Shown piece by piece: positions 44,340 to 54,796 of a DNA stretch of 64,000 bases. The notes beneath the pieces were generated by a model that ran no database searches, was not told where the DNA came from, and saw nothing but the letters and a program-made list of their open reading frames with translations. How positions within the stretch are numbered: position 1 is the first letter of the stretch; each line of letters begins with the position of its first letter. A program made the position numbers and the translations under genes. Source of the stretch: an uncultured Winogradskyella sp. (GTDB lineage: Bacteria; Bacteroidota; Bacteroidia; Flavobacteriales; Flavobacteriaceae); NCBI RefSeq assembly GCF_947498005.1, contig NZ_CANMIW010000007.1:182084-246083 (forward strand), given 5' to 3'.

Positions 44340-45797
44340 ATGGCTGTTTATACATCGTGTATTACTTCAACATTACAACCGTATGTACCCTCCACAGAAA
44401 ACCCATGGAACGAAGAAAGAGTAAGACATGCTTTTCGCCGAATTGGCTACGACGCCAATAAATCAACAATTTCGAATGCTCTATCCTTAGCGCCAGATGT
44501 TTTTATAGATCAACTTATTGACGCGTCTTTAAATGCTCCACATTGGCCAACACCAACTTGGGCAGAATTTACAAATGATGATTATAATAATTTAGGTTTT
44601 GATTTTGATGAACAAACACAAGCCAATCAAGTAGAACTTATGATTGCTCTTGTAGACCAAATGCAAACAGTAGGTTTAAAAAGTAGACTCATAATGTTTT
44701 GGAGTAACCATTTTGTGACACGTTTAGAAGACTATTATGTGAGTAATCATCTCTACGAGTATTATAATACACTAGAAATTCATGCGCTTGGTAACTTTCA
44801 AGATTTTGTAAGAGCCATTGGTACAACTGGTGCTATGCTAGTTTTTCTTAATGGTGTAGAAAACACAAGCTATAGTCCTAATGAGAACTATGCAAGAGAA
44901 CTTTACGAACTTTTTACACTTGGTGTAGATAATGGTTATACACAGAATGATATTGTTGAAACGTCCAAAGCTTTAACTGGTTACAACCATAGAGTTAACT
45001 GGACTTACCCAATTAACTATGACAATAGTACGTTTAATGAAACGGATAAGACCATTTTTGGTCAAACTGGAAATTGGGGTTATGATGATGTTATTGATAT
45101 TTTATTCCAGGAAAAAGCGCCATTAATAGCACAACATATATGCAAAAAACTATATAAATATTTTGTAAGTCCTACGGTTAATGAAGATATCGTTGCAGCA
45201 ATGGCAAATAGCTTTGTTTTAGATTTTAATATTGAAAATGTTTTAAGAATTCTTTTTAAAAGCGACCATTTTTTTGATCAGAAAACCATTGGAACCCAAA
45301 TTAAAAGCCCTTATGATATGACAATTTCATATCTTAAAGTCACTAACTTTAGTTTGTCGCCAGATTTTTATCAAGGCATGATTTATTATAACGGCGTTTT
45401 GGGCCAGAATATGTTTGAACCAGTTGATGTGGCTGGTTGGCAAGGCGATAGAGATTGGATTAACTCTAGTACTTTAGGTGGTCGATGGGAAATATTACAA
45501 TGGTTTATTTGGCATACTTGGAATAGTTATAATGAAGAATTAAGAACCTTAGCGGTAGAAAGTTCTAATAACAGTAATGATCCTTATGTAGTCACAAAAA
45601 CTATAATCGATAGGTTTATGCCGCTAGAATTGTTTTCTATTGAAGATTACCAAGCTGCAACTGATGTTTTTAAACACGACCTACCCGAGAATTATTACGA
45701 AAACCAAATCTGGAATTTACAATGGGACTCTGTTCCATACCAGGTCGTTCTCTTACTTATTCATCTTATAAAATTTCCTGAATTTCAACTTAAATAA
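44340..45797 (+). CDS. DUF1800 family protein
   Basis: A 485-residue protein of the DUF1800 family, helical throughout (NEERVRHAFRRIGYDANKST, LMIFWSNHFVT, NENYARELYELFTLGVDNGYTQNDIVETSKALTGY in part). Members nearly always precede a DUF1501 gene, as here with a 9-bp gap. No classical signal peptide is visible, although relatives are thought to act in the periplasm or at the surface. The biochemical function of the pair is unknown. Confidence 0.9.
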   Translation: MAVYTSCITSTLQPYVPSTENPWNEERVRHAFRRIGYDANKSTISNALSLAPDVFIDQLIDASLNAPHWPTPTWAEFTNDDYNNLGFDFDEQTQANQVELMIALVDQMQTVGLKSRLIMFWSNHFVTRLEDYYVSNHLYEYYNTLEIHALGNFQDFVRAIGTTGAMLVFLNGVENTSYSPNENYARELYELFTLGVDNGYTQNDIVETSKALTGYNHRVNWTYPINYDNSTFNETDKTIFGQTGNWGYDDVIDILFQEKAPLIAQHICKKLYKYFVSPTVNEDIVAAMANSFVLDFNIENVLRILFKSDHFFDQKTIGTQIKSPYDMTISYLKVTNFSLSPDFYQGMIYYNGVLGQNMFEPVDVAGWQGDRDWINSSTLGGRWEILQWFIWHTWNSYNEELRTLAVESSNNSNDPYVVTKTIIDRFMPLELFSIEDYQAATDVFKHDLPENYYENQIWNLQWDSVPYQVVLLLIHLIKFPEFQLK

Positions 45798-45806
45798 GCC
45801 TGTATT

Positions 45807-47414
45807 ATGTGTAATGATCAATCTAAAAACAAAACAAAATCAGGACCAAGTGCTCATGATATGGAGCATAAAAAATGGAACCGACGATCCTTTTTACAAG
45901 CCTTAGGCTTATCTAGCGCAGGAACAATGATGTTGGGCGGAATGCCACTTTCTGCGTCTTCCTCAACAAAGTTAGCTTCCGCTATTAACAATTCAGAATC
46001 AGATAGAATCCTTGTGATTATTAGATTAAAAGGTGGCAATGATGGTCTTAATACTATTGTACCAATTTATGATTATGATACTTATGCATTTAACAGACCA
46101 ACCATTAAGCATAATCTAAATGATGTTACAGCATTAACACCAGATTTTGGGATACCAAATTACATGTCTGACCTCGTTAATCTTTGGGATAATGGCGCTA
46201 TGAAAGTTGTACATGGTGTAGGTTATGAAAACCACAACCAATCGCATTTTGCTGGTTCAGATATTTGGGCATCAACTGATCCTACAAGTACTGTTAAATC
46301 GGGTTGGTTAGGCCGTCATTTTGAAGACATATATCCTGAGTATTTATTAAATCCACCAGCTGTTCCTGCTGCTGTACAAATAGGAAGCATTGGTAATCTT
46401 ATATTTGATGGTAGCTCTAATAATTATGCATTTTCAGTTGCTAATCCCAATCAATTAGAAGCTATTGCACAAAGTGGAGCCGTACATGATATGACAAGTT
46501 TTCCCGATTGTATCTATGGGGAACAATTAGAGTTTATGAGAGGCACAACGAATACAACTTATCAATACGCAGGTACTATACATGATGCCTATACAGCCGG
46601 ATCTAATAATGTTACATACATGGACTCTGAGCTTGGCCAACAATTATCTATTGTTGCTAGACTTATTAAAGGAAATTTAGGCACCAAAGTGTATATGGTC
46701 ACTTTAGGCGGTTTTGATACGCACGCTAATCAACTTGTAGACCACAGCACATTACTTCAAGATTTATCAAATTCTATAAAATTATTTTATGATGATTTAG
46801 CACAAGGTGGTTTTGATGATAAAGTATTGTCCATGAGCATCAGCGAATTTGGTCGTCGTATTTATGAGAATGGATCTAACGGAACAGATCATGGCAAAGC
46901 AGCACCACTATTATTATTTGGTCCAGCTATAGAAGGTAATGGTTTTGTAGGTACACATCCAGATTTAACCACAGGTGATGGCGAAGGCAATTTAGAATTC
47001 ACTCAAGATTTTAGAGAAGTCTATGCAAGTATATTAGAAAATTGGCTCTGTATAGAAAGTGGTTTGGTCGATGAAGCCTTATTGAATACTACTTTTGCTA
47101 GAGTAGATCTAGGATTTAGCTGTGATGCGCTTACTTTAGATGACTTTAATCGCGATAGATTTAAACACTATGTTTTATACACAGATACCGATTCTATAAT
47201 TAAAATAACAAATCCTTATACACAACACACGGTTATAAAACTGTATGATATAATGGGTAGAGAAATTGGTACACTTAAAAATGCCATGCTCTTTGCTGGC
47301 GAAAATAGTATAAGTGTTAAAAATTCTATTGGTAAAAAATTGAGTATAGGTCAGTATATATATAAAATCTCAGTTGGAAGTCAGAGTTATAGTAAATCTT
47401 TAATCATAAAATAA
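45807..47414 (+). CDS. DUF1501 family protein with Tat signal and T9SS domain
   Basis: A 535-residue protein. A twin-arginine signal (NRRSFLQALGLSSAGTMML, residues about 25-43) is followed by an alkaline-phosphatase-like DUF1501 domain: RLKGGNDGLNTIVP, NHNQSHFAGSDIW, TLGGFDTHANQ, SEFGRRIYENGSNGTDHGKA (in part). The last 70 residues (IKLYDIMGREIGTLKNA ... YSKSLIIK) form a type A T9SS sorting domain. It should therefore cross the inner membrane folded by Tat and the outer membrane by T9SS. It is coupled to DUF1800. Confidence 0.9.
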   Translation: MCNDQSKNKTKSGPSAHDMEHKKWNRRSFLQALGLSSAGTMMLGGMPLSASSSTKLASAINNSESDRILVIIRLKGGNDGLNTIVPIYDYDTYAFNRPTIKHNLNDVTALTPDFGIPNYMSDLVNLWDNGAMKVVHGVGYENHNQSHFAGSDIWASTDPTSTVKSGWLGRHFEDIYPEYLLNPPAVPAAVQIGSIGNLIFDGSSNNYAFSVANPNQLEAIAQSGAVHDMTSFPDCIYGEQLEFMRGTTNTTYQYAGTIHDAYTAGSNNVTYMDSELGQQLSIVARLIKGNLGTKVYMVTLGGFDTHANQLVDHSTLLQDLSNSIKLFYDDLAQGGFDDKVLSMSISEFGRRIYENGSNGTDHGKAAPLLLFGPAIEGNGFVGTHPDLTTGDGEGNLEFTQDFREVYASILENWLCIESGLVDEALLNTTFARVDLGFSCDALTLDDFNRDRFKHYVLYTDTDSIIKITNPYTQHTVIKLYDIMGREIGTLKNAMLFAGENSISVKNSIGKKLSIGQYIYKISVGSQSYSKSLIIK

Positions 47415-47423
47415 GGATAAAAA

Positions 47424-47451
47424 AAAGACTGCCATTTACATAGCAGTCTTT
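47424..47451. terminator. Bidirectional terminator between the DUF1501 gene and the lipoprotein gene
   Basis: AAAGACTGC and GCAGTCTTT form a 9-bp stem, with A-run and T-run flanks between convergent genes. Confidence 0.88.
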
Positions 47452-47476
47452 CTTTATAAGGTAAAAATCGTAGTTT

Positions 47477-48070
47477 CTATTTTCTTAAAGATGTTCTGTT
47501 TGTTTCAACAGCAGACGCATTTGCAGATCTATCAAACTCATCTGAATAATCATATGTTCCTAAAGAACCTGTGTAACTTCCAGAAAAAGAAGTTCCATCA
47601 GTAGAAGTTCCTTGAAATGAAAATTCATAAGTAGAACCATTTTCTAACACAGTGAAAGTACCTGAATTGATTGAAATTCCGTTATAATCTTCAATTGAGC
47701 TATCAATAAATAAATTCGCATAAGTATAACTATTTACTTCTACATTATCACCAAATGCGTAAGTACCTTCAGCTAAATCAGATGGGTTACTTGTAAATAA
47801 TTCAAAATAAACACCAGAGAATTCACTGTCTTCAGGTATTGGTTCTCCATCAGATTCTACAATATCAGATGTTACTAAATAAATATCAAAATTATAAAGA
47901 CCATCATAGTATTCTCCGTAATCTTGAATCATTCCCGCTTTTAGTTGGTATTCAGTACCTCCATAGATTAATACGCCATTGTCATTAGAGTTTCCATCAT
48001 CATCGCTTCCGCAAGAAAAAGACATTACACTAACGGTTAATAGTAAAATAATTTGCTTTAAGTTTTTCAT
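47477..48070 (-). CDS. Hypothetical lipoprotein with SGDDDG-type surface-export tail
   Basis: A 197-residue lipoprotein. The signal MKNLKQIILLLTVSVMSFSC ends at the lipidated Cys 20. The following SDDDGNSNDN is acidic, as in Bacteroidota lipoprotein export signals that direct proteins to the cell surface. The rest is beta-rich (NGSTYEFSFQGTSTDGTSF, GSYTGSL). No family recognised; small beta-sandwich lipoproteins of this type are common in flavobacteria. Confidence 0.75.
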   Translation of the reverse strand: MKNLKQIILLLTVSVMSFSCGSDDDGNSNDNGVLIYGGTEYQLKAGMIQDYGEYYDGLYNFDIYLVTSDIVESDGEPIPEDSEFSGVYFELFTSNPSDLAEGTYAFGDNVEVNSYTYANLFIDSSIEDYNGISINSGTFTVLENGSTYEFSFQGTSTDGTSFSGSYTGSLGTYDYSDEFDRSANASAVETNRTSLRK

Positions 48071-48191
48071 TGTTAATGATTTATAGGTTAAGTGGTTAAA
48101 TTTAAAATATTTTATTAGAACACAAAGATTTTTCTTTCATTATTCGCCTAAGCGATTCCACTTTTCATTATAAATCACACTACAAAATGTT

Positions 48192-48199
48192 TACTTTTG
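48192..48199 (+). promoter_or_regulatory. -7 box upstream of metG
   Basis: TACTTTTG fits TAnnTTTG. It overlaps an earlier in-frame ATG at 48197 and therefore supports the start at 48221. Confidence 0.6.
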
Positions 48200-48220
48200 T
48201 GCATTAATAAAAGAAAGATC

Positions 48221-50281
48221 ATGTCAAAAAGATATACCATAACAGCAGCTTTACCTTATACTAACGGCCCAATACATATTGGCCATTTAGCAGGTGTTTA
48301 TGTACCAGCAGATATTTATGCACGTTATATGCGTTTAACTGGTAATGATGTTGCCTTTATTTGTGGTAGTGATGAGCATGGTGTACCAATTACTATAAAA
48401 GCAAAAAAAGAAGGTGTAACACCACAAGATATTGTAGATAAATATCATGCTATTATTAAGCAATCTTTTGAGGATTTTGGGATTACTTTTGACAACTATT
48501 CTCGTACATCTGCAAAAATTCATCATGATACTGCTCAAGAGTTTTTTAAAACCCTTTACGACAAAAATGAATTTGTAGAAGAAGTCACTGAGCAACTTTA
48601 CGATGCGGAAGCCAATCAGTTTTTAGCCGATCGTTTTGTAACTGGTACATGTCCAAAATGCGGCAATGAAGAAGCTTATGGTGATCAGTGCGAAAACTGT
48701 GGAACAAGCCTGAATGCAACGGATTTAATTAACCCTAAATCTGCAATTACAGGAAATGTACCCACTTTAAAAGAAACAAAACACTGGTTTTTACCACTTA
48801 ATAAGCACGAAGCGTTTTTACGCGAATGGATTTTAAAAGGTCATAAAAAAGACTGGAAACCTAATGTTTACGGTCAAGTAAAATCTTGGGTAGATGATGG
48901 TTTACGTCCAAGAGCGGTCACTAGAGATTTAGATTGGGGAATTCCGGTTCCCGTAGAAGGTGGCGAAGGCAAAGTACTTTACGTTTGGTTTGATGCGCCA
49001 ATTGGTTACATCTCTTCTACGAAAGAATGGGCTGAGCGCGAAGGCAAAAATTGGGAAGATTACTGGAAAGACGAAAACACAAAGCTCGTTCACTTTATTG
49101 GTAAAGATAATATTGTATTTCACTGTATTATTTTCCCATCTATGTTAAAAGCAGAAGGTTCTTATATTTTACCAGATAATGTACCAGCTAACGAATTTTT
49201 AAATTTAGAAGGCAAGAAATTGTCAACCTCTAAAAACTGGGCCGTTTGGTTGCCAGATTATTTAATAGATTTTCCTAATCAACAAGATGTGTTGCGTTAT
49301 GCCTTAACAGCTAATGCACCAGAATCTAAGGATAATGATTTTACATGGAAAGATTTCCAAGCCAGAAACAATAATGAATTGGTGGCTATTTTTGGAAACT
49401 TCATTAACCGTGTGGTAGTCTTAACTAACAAATATTATGAAGGTATTATTCCTGAACCTTCGGATTACTCTACAATAGACGAAGAGACTTTGGCTGCTGT
49501 AAAAGCGTATCCTGCAGTAATTGCAAGTTCTATTGAGCGTTACCGTTTTAGAGAAGCCAGCCAAGAATTAATGAATTTAGCGCGACTAGGAAACAAATAT
49601 TTAGCGGACGAAGAACCCTGGAAAACCATTAAAACAGACGAAGCACGTACTAAAACAGTCATGTTTGTTGCTTTACAAATCGCATCTGCTTTAGCTGTGT
49701 TATCTGAACCGTTTTTACCATTTACGTCTAACAAACTAAAATCAATTCTTTGTCATTCCGCACTTGATGCGGAATCTAAATGGGAAGACGTTTCTACAAA
49801 AGACATTCTAATTCCTGCAAATCATAAAATCAATAAAGGCGAATTATTATTCTCTAAAATTGAAGACAAAACCATAGAAGCGCAATTAGAAAAACTTGAA
49901 GCCAGTAAAAAAGCCAACGAAGCAGCGAACAAAGTGACAGAGCCACAAAAAGAAGAAATTACGTTTGAAGATTTTACCAAACTCGACTTACGTGTTGGTA
50001 CCATTCTCGAAGCTGAAAAAATGCCTAAAACTAAAAAGCTTTTAGTCTTAAAAGTAGATACAGGTATAGATACTAGAACCATTGTTTCTGGTATTGCAGA
50101 AAGCTTTAAACCAGAAGACATTGTTGGAAAACGCGTTACCGTATTAGTGAACTTAGCACCAAGAAAACTAAGAGGTGTAGAAAGTCAAGGTATGATTTTA
50201 ATGACTGAAGATGACGGTGGTAATTTGGTGTTTGTGAATCCTGATATTGATGGTGTAAATAACGGATTGCAGATTAGTTAA
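48221..50281 (+). CDS. metG: Methionyl-tRNA synthetase
   Basis: Charges tRNA-Met. After start correction it has 686 residues. HIGH motif in [11 protein letters not shown] (about residue 20), zinc knuckle [18 protein letters not shown] near 145-165, KMSKS variant KLSTSKNW near 330, the anticodon-binding helical domain, and a C-terminal EMAP/Trbp111 tRNA-binding domain (about 585-686, [15 protein letters not shown]). Residues about 510-520 ([13 protein letters not shown]) are encoded by a palindromic repeat read in frame, in the linker between the core and the tRNA-binding domain. It overlaps the next gene by one base. Confidence 0.95.
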   Translation: MSKRYTITAALPYTNGPIHIGHLAGVYVPADIYARYMRLTGNDVAFICGSDEHGVPITIKAKKEGVTPQDIVDKYHAIIKQSFEDFGITFDNYSRTSAKIHHDTAQEFFKTLYDKNEFVEEVTEQLYDAEANQFLADRFVTGTCPKCGNEEAYGDQCENCGTSLNATDLINPKSAITGNVPTLKETKHWFLPLNKHEAFLREWILKGHKKDWKPNVYGQVKSWVDDGLRPRAVTRDLDWGIPVPVEGGEGKVLYVWFDAPIGYISSTKEWAEREGKNWEDYWKDENTKLVHFIGKDNIVFHCIIFPSMLKAEGSYILPDNVPANEFLNLEGKKLSTSKNWAVWLPDYLIDFPNQQDVLRYALTANAPESKDNDFTWKDFQARNNNELVAIFGNFINRVVVLTNKYYEGIIPEPSDYSTIDEETLAAVKAYPAVIASSIERYRFREASQELMNLARLGNKYLADEEPWKTIKTDEARTKTVMFVALQIASALAVLSEPFLPFTSNKLKSILCHSALDAESKWEDVSTKDILIPANHKINKGELLFSKIEDKTIEAQLEKLEASKKANEAANKVTEPQKEEITFEDFTKLDLRVGTILEAEKMPKTKKLLVLKVDTGIDTRTIVSGIAESFKPEDIVGKRVTVLVNLAPRKLRGVESQGMILMTEDDGGNLVFVNPDIDGVNNGLQIS
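49751..49778. repeat. Palindromic repeat element inside metG
   Basis: ATTCCGCA and TGCGGAAT pair around CTTGA (49755-49775) within GTCATTCCG...CGGAATCT. This has the same GTCATTCC...GGAATC frame as the intergenic palindromes at 13.7-15.4 kb and also encodes about nine residues of the synthetase linker. Confidence 0.8.
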
Positions 50282-50652
50282 TGTCTAAAACTTCAATAAC
50301 AAGACAAGTAATAGATTTACAAGCTCAGGCAGAGCGCCTTATTAGAACAAAAGGAAACATGCCTGAGATTGAAGCTTTTTCTCAATATAACGAAGAGATA
50401 AAAGCCTATTTATTTGATAATATTGATGACGACTTTGTACTCAAGTACATCAAAAACATTCCCAGTTTAGATTTAGATGCTATTGAAACAAAATCTGGAT
50501 TACTAACCCTAGTGGTTGGTTTAATTTCTGGAGGTTCTGCATCAGCTTATCACGAGCGACATAAAATAGAACAAGCCTTAGATCAGATAAAAGAAATTTC
50601 TAATAAATATGCATCCTATGAAATGATGATAAGAAATTACTTTAATAATTAA
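50281..50652 (+). CDS. Hypothetical protein coupled to metG
   Basis: A 123-residue protein of no family I recognise. It is mostly helical, with one hydrophobic glycine-rich stretch (SGLLTLVVGLISGGSASAY, about residues 75-93) flanked by charged helices. Its ATG shares a base with the metG stop codon (TAATG), so it is probably translated by re-initiation after metG. The context gives no function. Confidence 0.65.
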   Translation: MSKTSITRQVIDLQAQAERLIRTKGNMPEIEAFSQYNEEIKAYLFDNIDDDFVLKYIKNIPSLDLDAIETKSGLLTLVVGLISGGSASAYHERHKIEQALDQIKEISNKYASYEMMIRNYFNN

Positions 50653-50719
50653 TAAATATTTTCTCTTAAATCTTTTTAATTATTAAATTTCATTATTCAT
50701 AATCAATAATAGATAACTG

Positions 50720-52156
50720 ATGAGATTTACCTATCTGTTTTTACTAGTTATAAACCTTAGCTTTATGCCATTAAATGGCCAAACAGAATGGTTTAATATT
50801 GATACTAAAGAGCAATCTCACGAAAAAACGTTACGACAAGTTATTAATATCGTAAATCCAGAAACCAATGAACTCGTTGTGGTTTTTAGATATTCTACTT
50901 TTATTGTTGCTCATATTTATAACCAAGAAGGTGTTTTAATAAACACTTTTAGAACTGAAGTACTTCCAAAATACAAAAACAATTATTTTGGGACCACAAT
51001 TAATGGTAACTCTTATACTCTATTTTTTCAGAATGATTATGGCACTAAATTTAGTGCCTTAACCTTAAATTTTGATTCCTCTGGCTTTCAGTTTTCAAAC
51101 AAATTAAAAATTCCTTTAAAGGCAGAAACATTATTAGGTTCATTTGAGTATAATTCAACCGTTTATTTACTTTCTACGGTAAAAAAAACTTCAAAATTAA
51201 AGTTATATCAACTCAATAATCATGAAGAATATACTGAAGACACCTTCGATTTTTCGCATATAGAATTGAAAACTTATAACGGATTTAAAACGAACCTAAA
51301 TAGAGTTTTGGATGGTGGTTATGAGATACCTGATGTATCCATGATAAACCATGGCGAGCCTACATCTTTAGAGAAGGTTATTCAAAAAAATAAATTATAT
51401 ATCGATGGTAATAAGTTAATGCTTACAAATGATGTGGATGATATTTCAACTACATTAATTACGATAGATTTAGAAACTAAAAATTCTCAATATCATAATT
51501 TCCCCAAACCATCTTTCAGCAAAAAGGACCATGGCATAAAATCTAACTCTTTTGTTTTAGACGATCGATTGTATAATATGTACGTGTCAAAAGAAAAACT
51601 CGATTTTTCTGTTTTTGATATTAATTCTAAATCGCTCATAAAAAGCTTTGTCATAACAGATACGGATTCTATTACCTTTAAAAATTCACCAATTATATTA
51701 GAAGGTGGAGATTTCCAAAATTACCGCGAGTTAGATAAAACCAAACAATTTTTAAAAAAAGTATCTAATTCTAATGCAGGTTTAAGTGTATATAAAAACA
51801 ATGGAAACTATATAGTTACTTTAGGATGCAGTGAAACTATGACGTCTTCTGCCTTTATGACCTTTTATGGTGGTGCTCTTGGAGGTATTGTAGTAGGTAT
51901 ATCATCATCGATATTAACGACCACTTTTTTAACTTATACAAAAACCAAATCTACAAGAATTGAGTGTTTATTTGATAAAGACATGACCAGTATTCAAGCT
52001 AAAATCCCTGAAAACAACTTCGATATAATAAGTAAATTTATCGAAAGCCAACCAAAGACAAAATTCGCATTTAAATCTATTTTTAAAACCAACAACTCTT
52101 TTATTCTTGGTTATTTTGATGCCGATTTAGCGTTATATAAATATTTTATTTTTTAG
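50720..52156 (+). CDS. Hypothetical exported protein
   Basis: A 478-residue protein with a signal peptide (MRFTYLFLLVINLSFMPLNG). The body is beta-rich and may form a propeller-like fold (VVVFRYSTFIVAHIYNQEG, YNSTVYLLSTVKKTSKLKLY). A glycine-rich hydrophobic segment near residue 385 (GGALGGIVVGISSSI) could be a membrane insertion. I recognise no family. The codon use matches the neighbouring genes. Confidence 0.65.
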   Translation: MRFTYLFLLVINLSFMPLNGQTEWFNIDTKEQSHEKTLRQVINIVNPETNELVVVFRYSTFIVAHIYNQEGVLINTFRTEVLPKYKNNYFGTTINGNSYTLFFQNDYGTKFSALTLNFDSSGFQFSNKLKIPLKAETLLGSFEYNSTVYLLSTVKKTSKLKLYQLNNHEEYTEDTFDFSHIELKTYNGFKTNLNRVLDGGYEIPDVSMINHGEPTSLEKVIQKNKLYIDGNKLMLTNDVDDISTTLITIDLETKNSQYHNFPKPSFSKKDHGIKSNSFVLDDRLYNMYVSKEKLDFSVFDINSKSLIKSFVITDTDSITFKNSPIILEGGDFQNYRELDKTKQFLKKVSNSNAGLSVYKNNGNYIVTLGCSETMTSSAFMTFYGGALGGIVVGISSSILTTTFLTYTKTKSTRIECLFDKDMTSIQAKIPENNFDIISKFIESQPKTKFAFKSIFKTNNSFILGYFDADLALYKYFIF

Positions 52157-52293
52157 TTTAACAACTGATTATCAGATTAATATATAATTTTTTTTCAATT
52201 AAAATTACACCAACACCTCCTATCTTTAGGAAAAGTGGCATAGTAAATGATGCTAATTATCTCAATTAGCTATAAATTAAAATCTTTGATATT

Positions 52294-54711
52294 ATGAAAA
52301 AAAACTACTCAATTACTCCACTCAATTTAAAGGTAACTATTAATTTAATATTAATGTTTTCGTTAACTGTTTTAATTCATTTCAGCACTTTTGCTCAAGA
52401 AAATAAAACAGAAAGTTTTACCAATTCTTTTGAAGAATACACTCAACTGTATAGAGAGGTTGTATACACACATCTCAATAAAACAGTTTTAATTAAAGGT
52501 GAAATGCTTGGCTTTAGCAGTTATGTTTTAAACAAGAGTAAAAAAACACCCTCTACCATCACTAAAAACCTTTACTGTGTAATAACAGACAGCAATAATA
52601 AGGTTGTTAAAAGCAAACTTTTACTGGTAGAAAATGGGTTTGCTAATAATGTATTTAATATTGACAGTTCATTTACAACAGGGCTTTACACTTTTAAAGC
52701 TTACACCAATTGGATGAAAAATTTTGACGAGAAAAATTCGTTTACTGAAACCTTTAAAGTCATTGATCCAGAAATTAATACCACTGTAGAAAATCGTATT
52801 GTTAAAAACGAAATTGATGCTCAGTTTTTACCAGAAGGTGGTCATTTTATAAATAATGTAAATTCTAATGTTGGTGTTATTATTAAAAACAAAGCAGGTT
52901 TAGGCGTTGCAAATGCAGAAGGTACTGTTTATGATAAAGACCAAAACATTTTAACGCATTTTAAAACGAACACTTTAGGTATATCTTCATTTCTATTAAA
53001 ACCAATAATGAATGAAAACTATAAAGTTGAAATAAAATATTTAAATGAAACATTTACTTATGTTATCAATGACATTAAGTTCAATGGTATTTCTACAAAA
53101 ATAAAACGTCTTAAAAACACCTTGTCTATTGAGTTAAATACTAATAACCACACACTATCGCGTATTAAAAATGAATCATTTAAGCTCGTTTGGCATAATG
53201 GTCGTGTTTTAAAAACAATAGATGTTCAGTTTAATGACACAACCGTTTTAAAACAATTGAATACAGAATCACTTTTCGCTGGTGTTAACATATTTACGCT
53301 TTTTGATCAGAATGAGAACCCAATATTAGAGCGATTATATTTTAATTACGATGGAATTAATATGCCTAAACTAAGTAATCCTGCAATCGAAAACCAAAAA
53401 GATTCTATTCAAGTGACCATAAACTTAGAAGGTTTAGCTCCTTCTTATGATGAAACTAATATCAGTATATCTGTATTACCGAGTGATACAAAATCTTACT
53501 TAAGTCATCAAAATATTATTTCTAATACGTATTTACAGCCTTATTTAGAAAGCCCTGTAGAAAACGCATCATATTATTTTACCGATGTCAATGATAAAAA
53601 GAAATACGATTTAGACCGATTACTAATTACTCAAGGATGGAGCAGTTATGATTGGCACTCTATTATTAATAATAAAGTAAATACCGCTTATGTTTTTGAA
53701 GATGGCATTAGTGTTAATGTGACCAACAATAATTCTAAATCTGACTTTGTTGTCTACCCAAATCAAAATAATGTTATTGAAACCGTAAATTTATCAAATG
53801 ATCAAAACGGATTTAAATTAACTGGCTTATACCCAATGACGGATGAAAACTTGTCAATTGGAGCAATAGGAAAAGAAAGCGTTTCAGAAATGCCTAAATT
53901 ATATGCTCAATTTTATCCGTTAAAAATTCCGACTTATAATGATGGTGCAGCGACACTTAATCCAAAAGAGCAAAGTTATACCTCATTAAAATCTGTACAA
54001 CCTTTAAAGTTAAATAAAGGTGAAGAGCTGAAAGAAGTTTTAGTAATTGGTGACAATGATAGAATAAATAGCATTAATCAATTAAAAGGAAGCCCATTTC
54101 TTACTGCTGTAGATGTTATAGATGACAAGAGTATTTATAAAGACGTTAACCTTATATACTACCTAAATACAAGAGGGTTTTCGGTATATGAACAATTTGG
54201 AGAATTGATATTTAATAGACAAAGACAGAGTTTATTAACAGATCCTGGCGAAACTGGTAGTCCTGTTGTATTTTATCTTGATGACACTAGGTTAAATACA
54301 ACCAATATGTTGGTAAATTACCAAATGAGTCAGGTAGATTATGTTACTATTAATAAACACGGAATGGGTAATGGATTGTTAGATGGGACAAGACCTGTTA
54401 TAAAAATATACTCAAAAAAAGGTGGCAATTCTGTAGCATCAAGAGAATCATTTAGAGCTTATGAATATCCTTTAACATTCTCTAAAAACAAAAAATTCTA
54501 TACACCAATCTACAGTTTAAACGATAATGAGTTTTTTAACAATTTTGGAGTAATAGACTGGATACCAAATGGTAAAATTGACAACAATGGTAATTTAGTT
54601 TTTAATATGCCGTATTCTAATGCAGATGCAATATTGTTTATTGAGGGTGTGGCAGGAAATGGAAATTTTATTAGCACTTCAAAAACTATAGCTGTGAGCG
54701 AAAAACAATAA
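52294..54711 (+). CDS. Macroglobulin-like (MG2) protein with TonB plug-like domain
   Basis: An 805-residue exported protein. Signal region about residues 15-35. Macroglobulin-type beta-domains follow; VYTHLNKTVLIKGE (residues 58-70) is the typical MG1/MG2 opening, and QFLPEGGHFINNV starts a later domain. Near the C-terminus (about residues 575-715, KEVLVIGDND ... VVFYLDDTRL ... VDYVTINKHG) lies a segment like the plug of TonB receptors without a barrel. Such proteins are widespread in Bacteroidota and often lie near TonB systems; their job is unknown. A terminator follows directly. Confidence 0.72.
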   Translation: MKKNYSITPLNLKVTINLILMFSLTVLIHFSTFAQENKTESFTNSFEEYTQLYREVVYTHLNKTVLIKGEMLGFSSYVLNKSKKTPSTITKNLYCVITDSNNKVVKSKLLLVENGFANNVFNIDSSFTTGLYTFKAYTNWMKNFDEKNSFTETFKVIDPEINTTVENRIVKNEIDAQFLPEGGHFINNVNSNVGVIIKNKAGLGVANAEGTVYDKDQNILTHFKTNTLGISSFLLKPIMNENYKVEIKYLNETFTYVINDIKFNGISTKIKRLKNTLSIELNTNNHTLSRIKNESFKLVWHNGRVLKTIDVQFNDTTVLKQLNTESLFAGVNIFTLFDQNENPILERLYFNYDGINMPKLSNPAIENQKDSIQVTINLEGLAPSYDETNISISVLPSDTKSYLSHQNIISNTYLQPYLESPVENASYYFTDVNDKKKYDLDRLLITQGWSSYDWHSIINNKVNTAYVFEDGISVNVTNNNSKSDFVVYPNQNNVIETVNLSNDQNGFKLTGLYPMTDENLSIGAIGKESVSEMPKLYAQFYPLKIPTYNDGAATLNPKEQSYTSLKSVQPLKLNKGEELKEVLVIGDNDRINSINQLKGSPFLTAVDVIDDKSIYKDVNLIYYLNTRGFSVYEQFGELIFNRQRQSLLTDPGETGSPVVFYLDDTRLNTTNMLVNYQMSQVDYVTINKHGMGNGLLDGTRPVIKIYSKKGGNSVASRESFRAYEYPLTFSKNKKFYTPIYSLNDNEFFNNFGVIDWIPNGKIDNNGNLVFNMPYSNADAILFIEGVAGNGNFISTSKTIAVSEKQ

Positions 54712-54756
54712 ATTTTTCAATTTATTTTCGGCAAATACAATTGAGTTAAATATCTT

Positions 54757-54795
54757 AGAGACCTTATAAAATATGATTTATAAGGTCTCTTTTAT
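54757..54795 (+). terminator. Strong terminator upstream of tex
   Basis: AGAGACCTTATAAA and TTTATAAGGTCTCT form a perfect 14-bp stem with loop ATATGA and a T-rich tail. An in-frame ATG for tex at 54773 lies in the loop, which argues against its use. Confidence 0.9.
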
Positions 54796-54796
54796 T

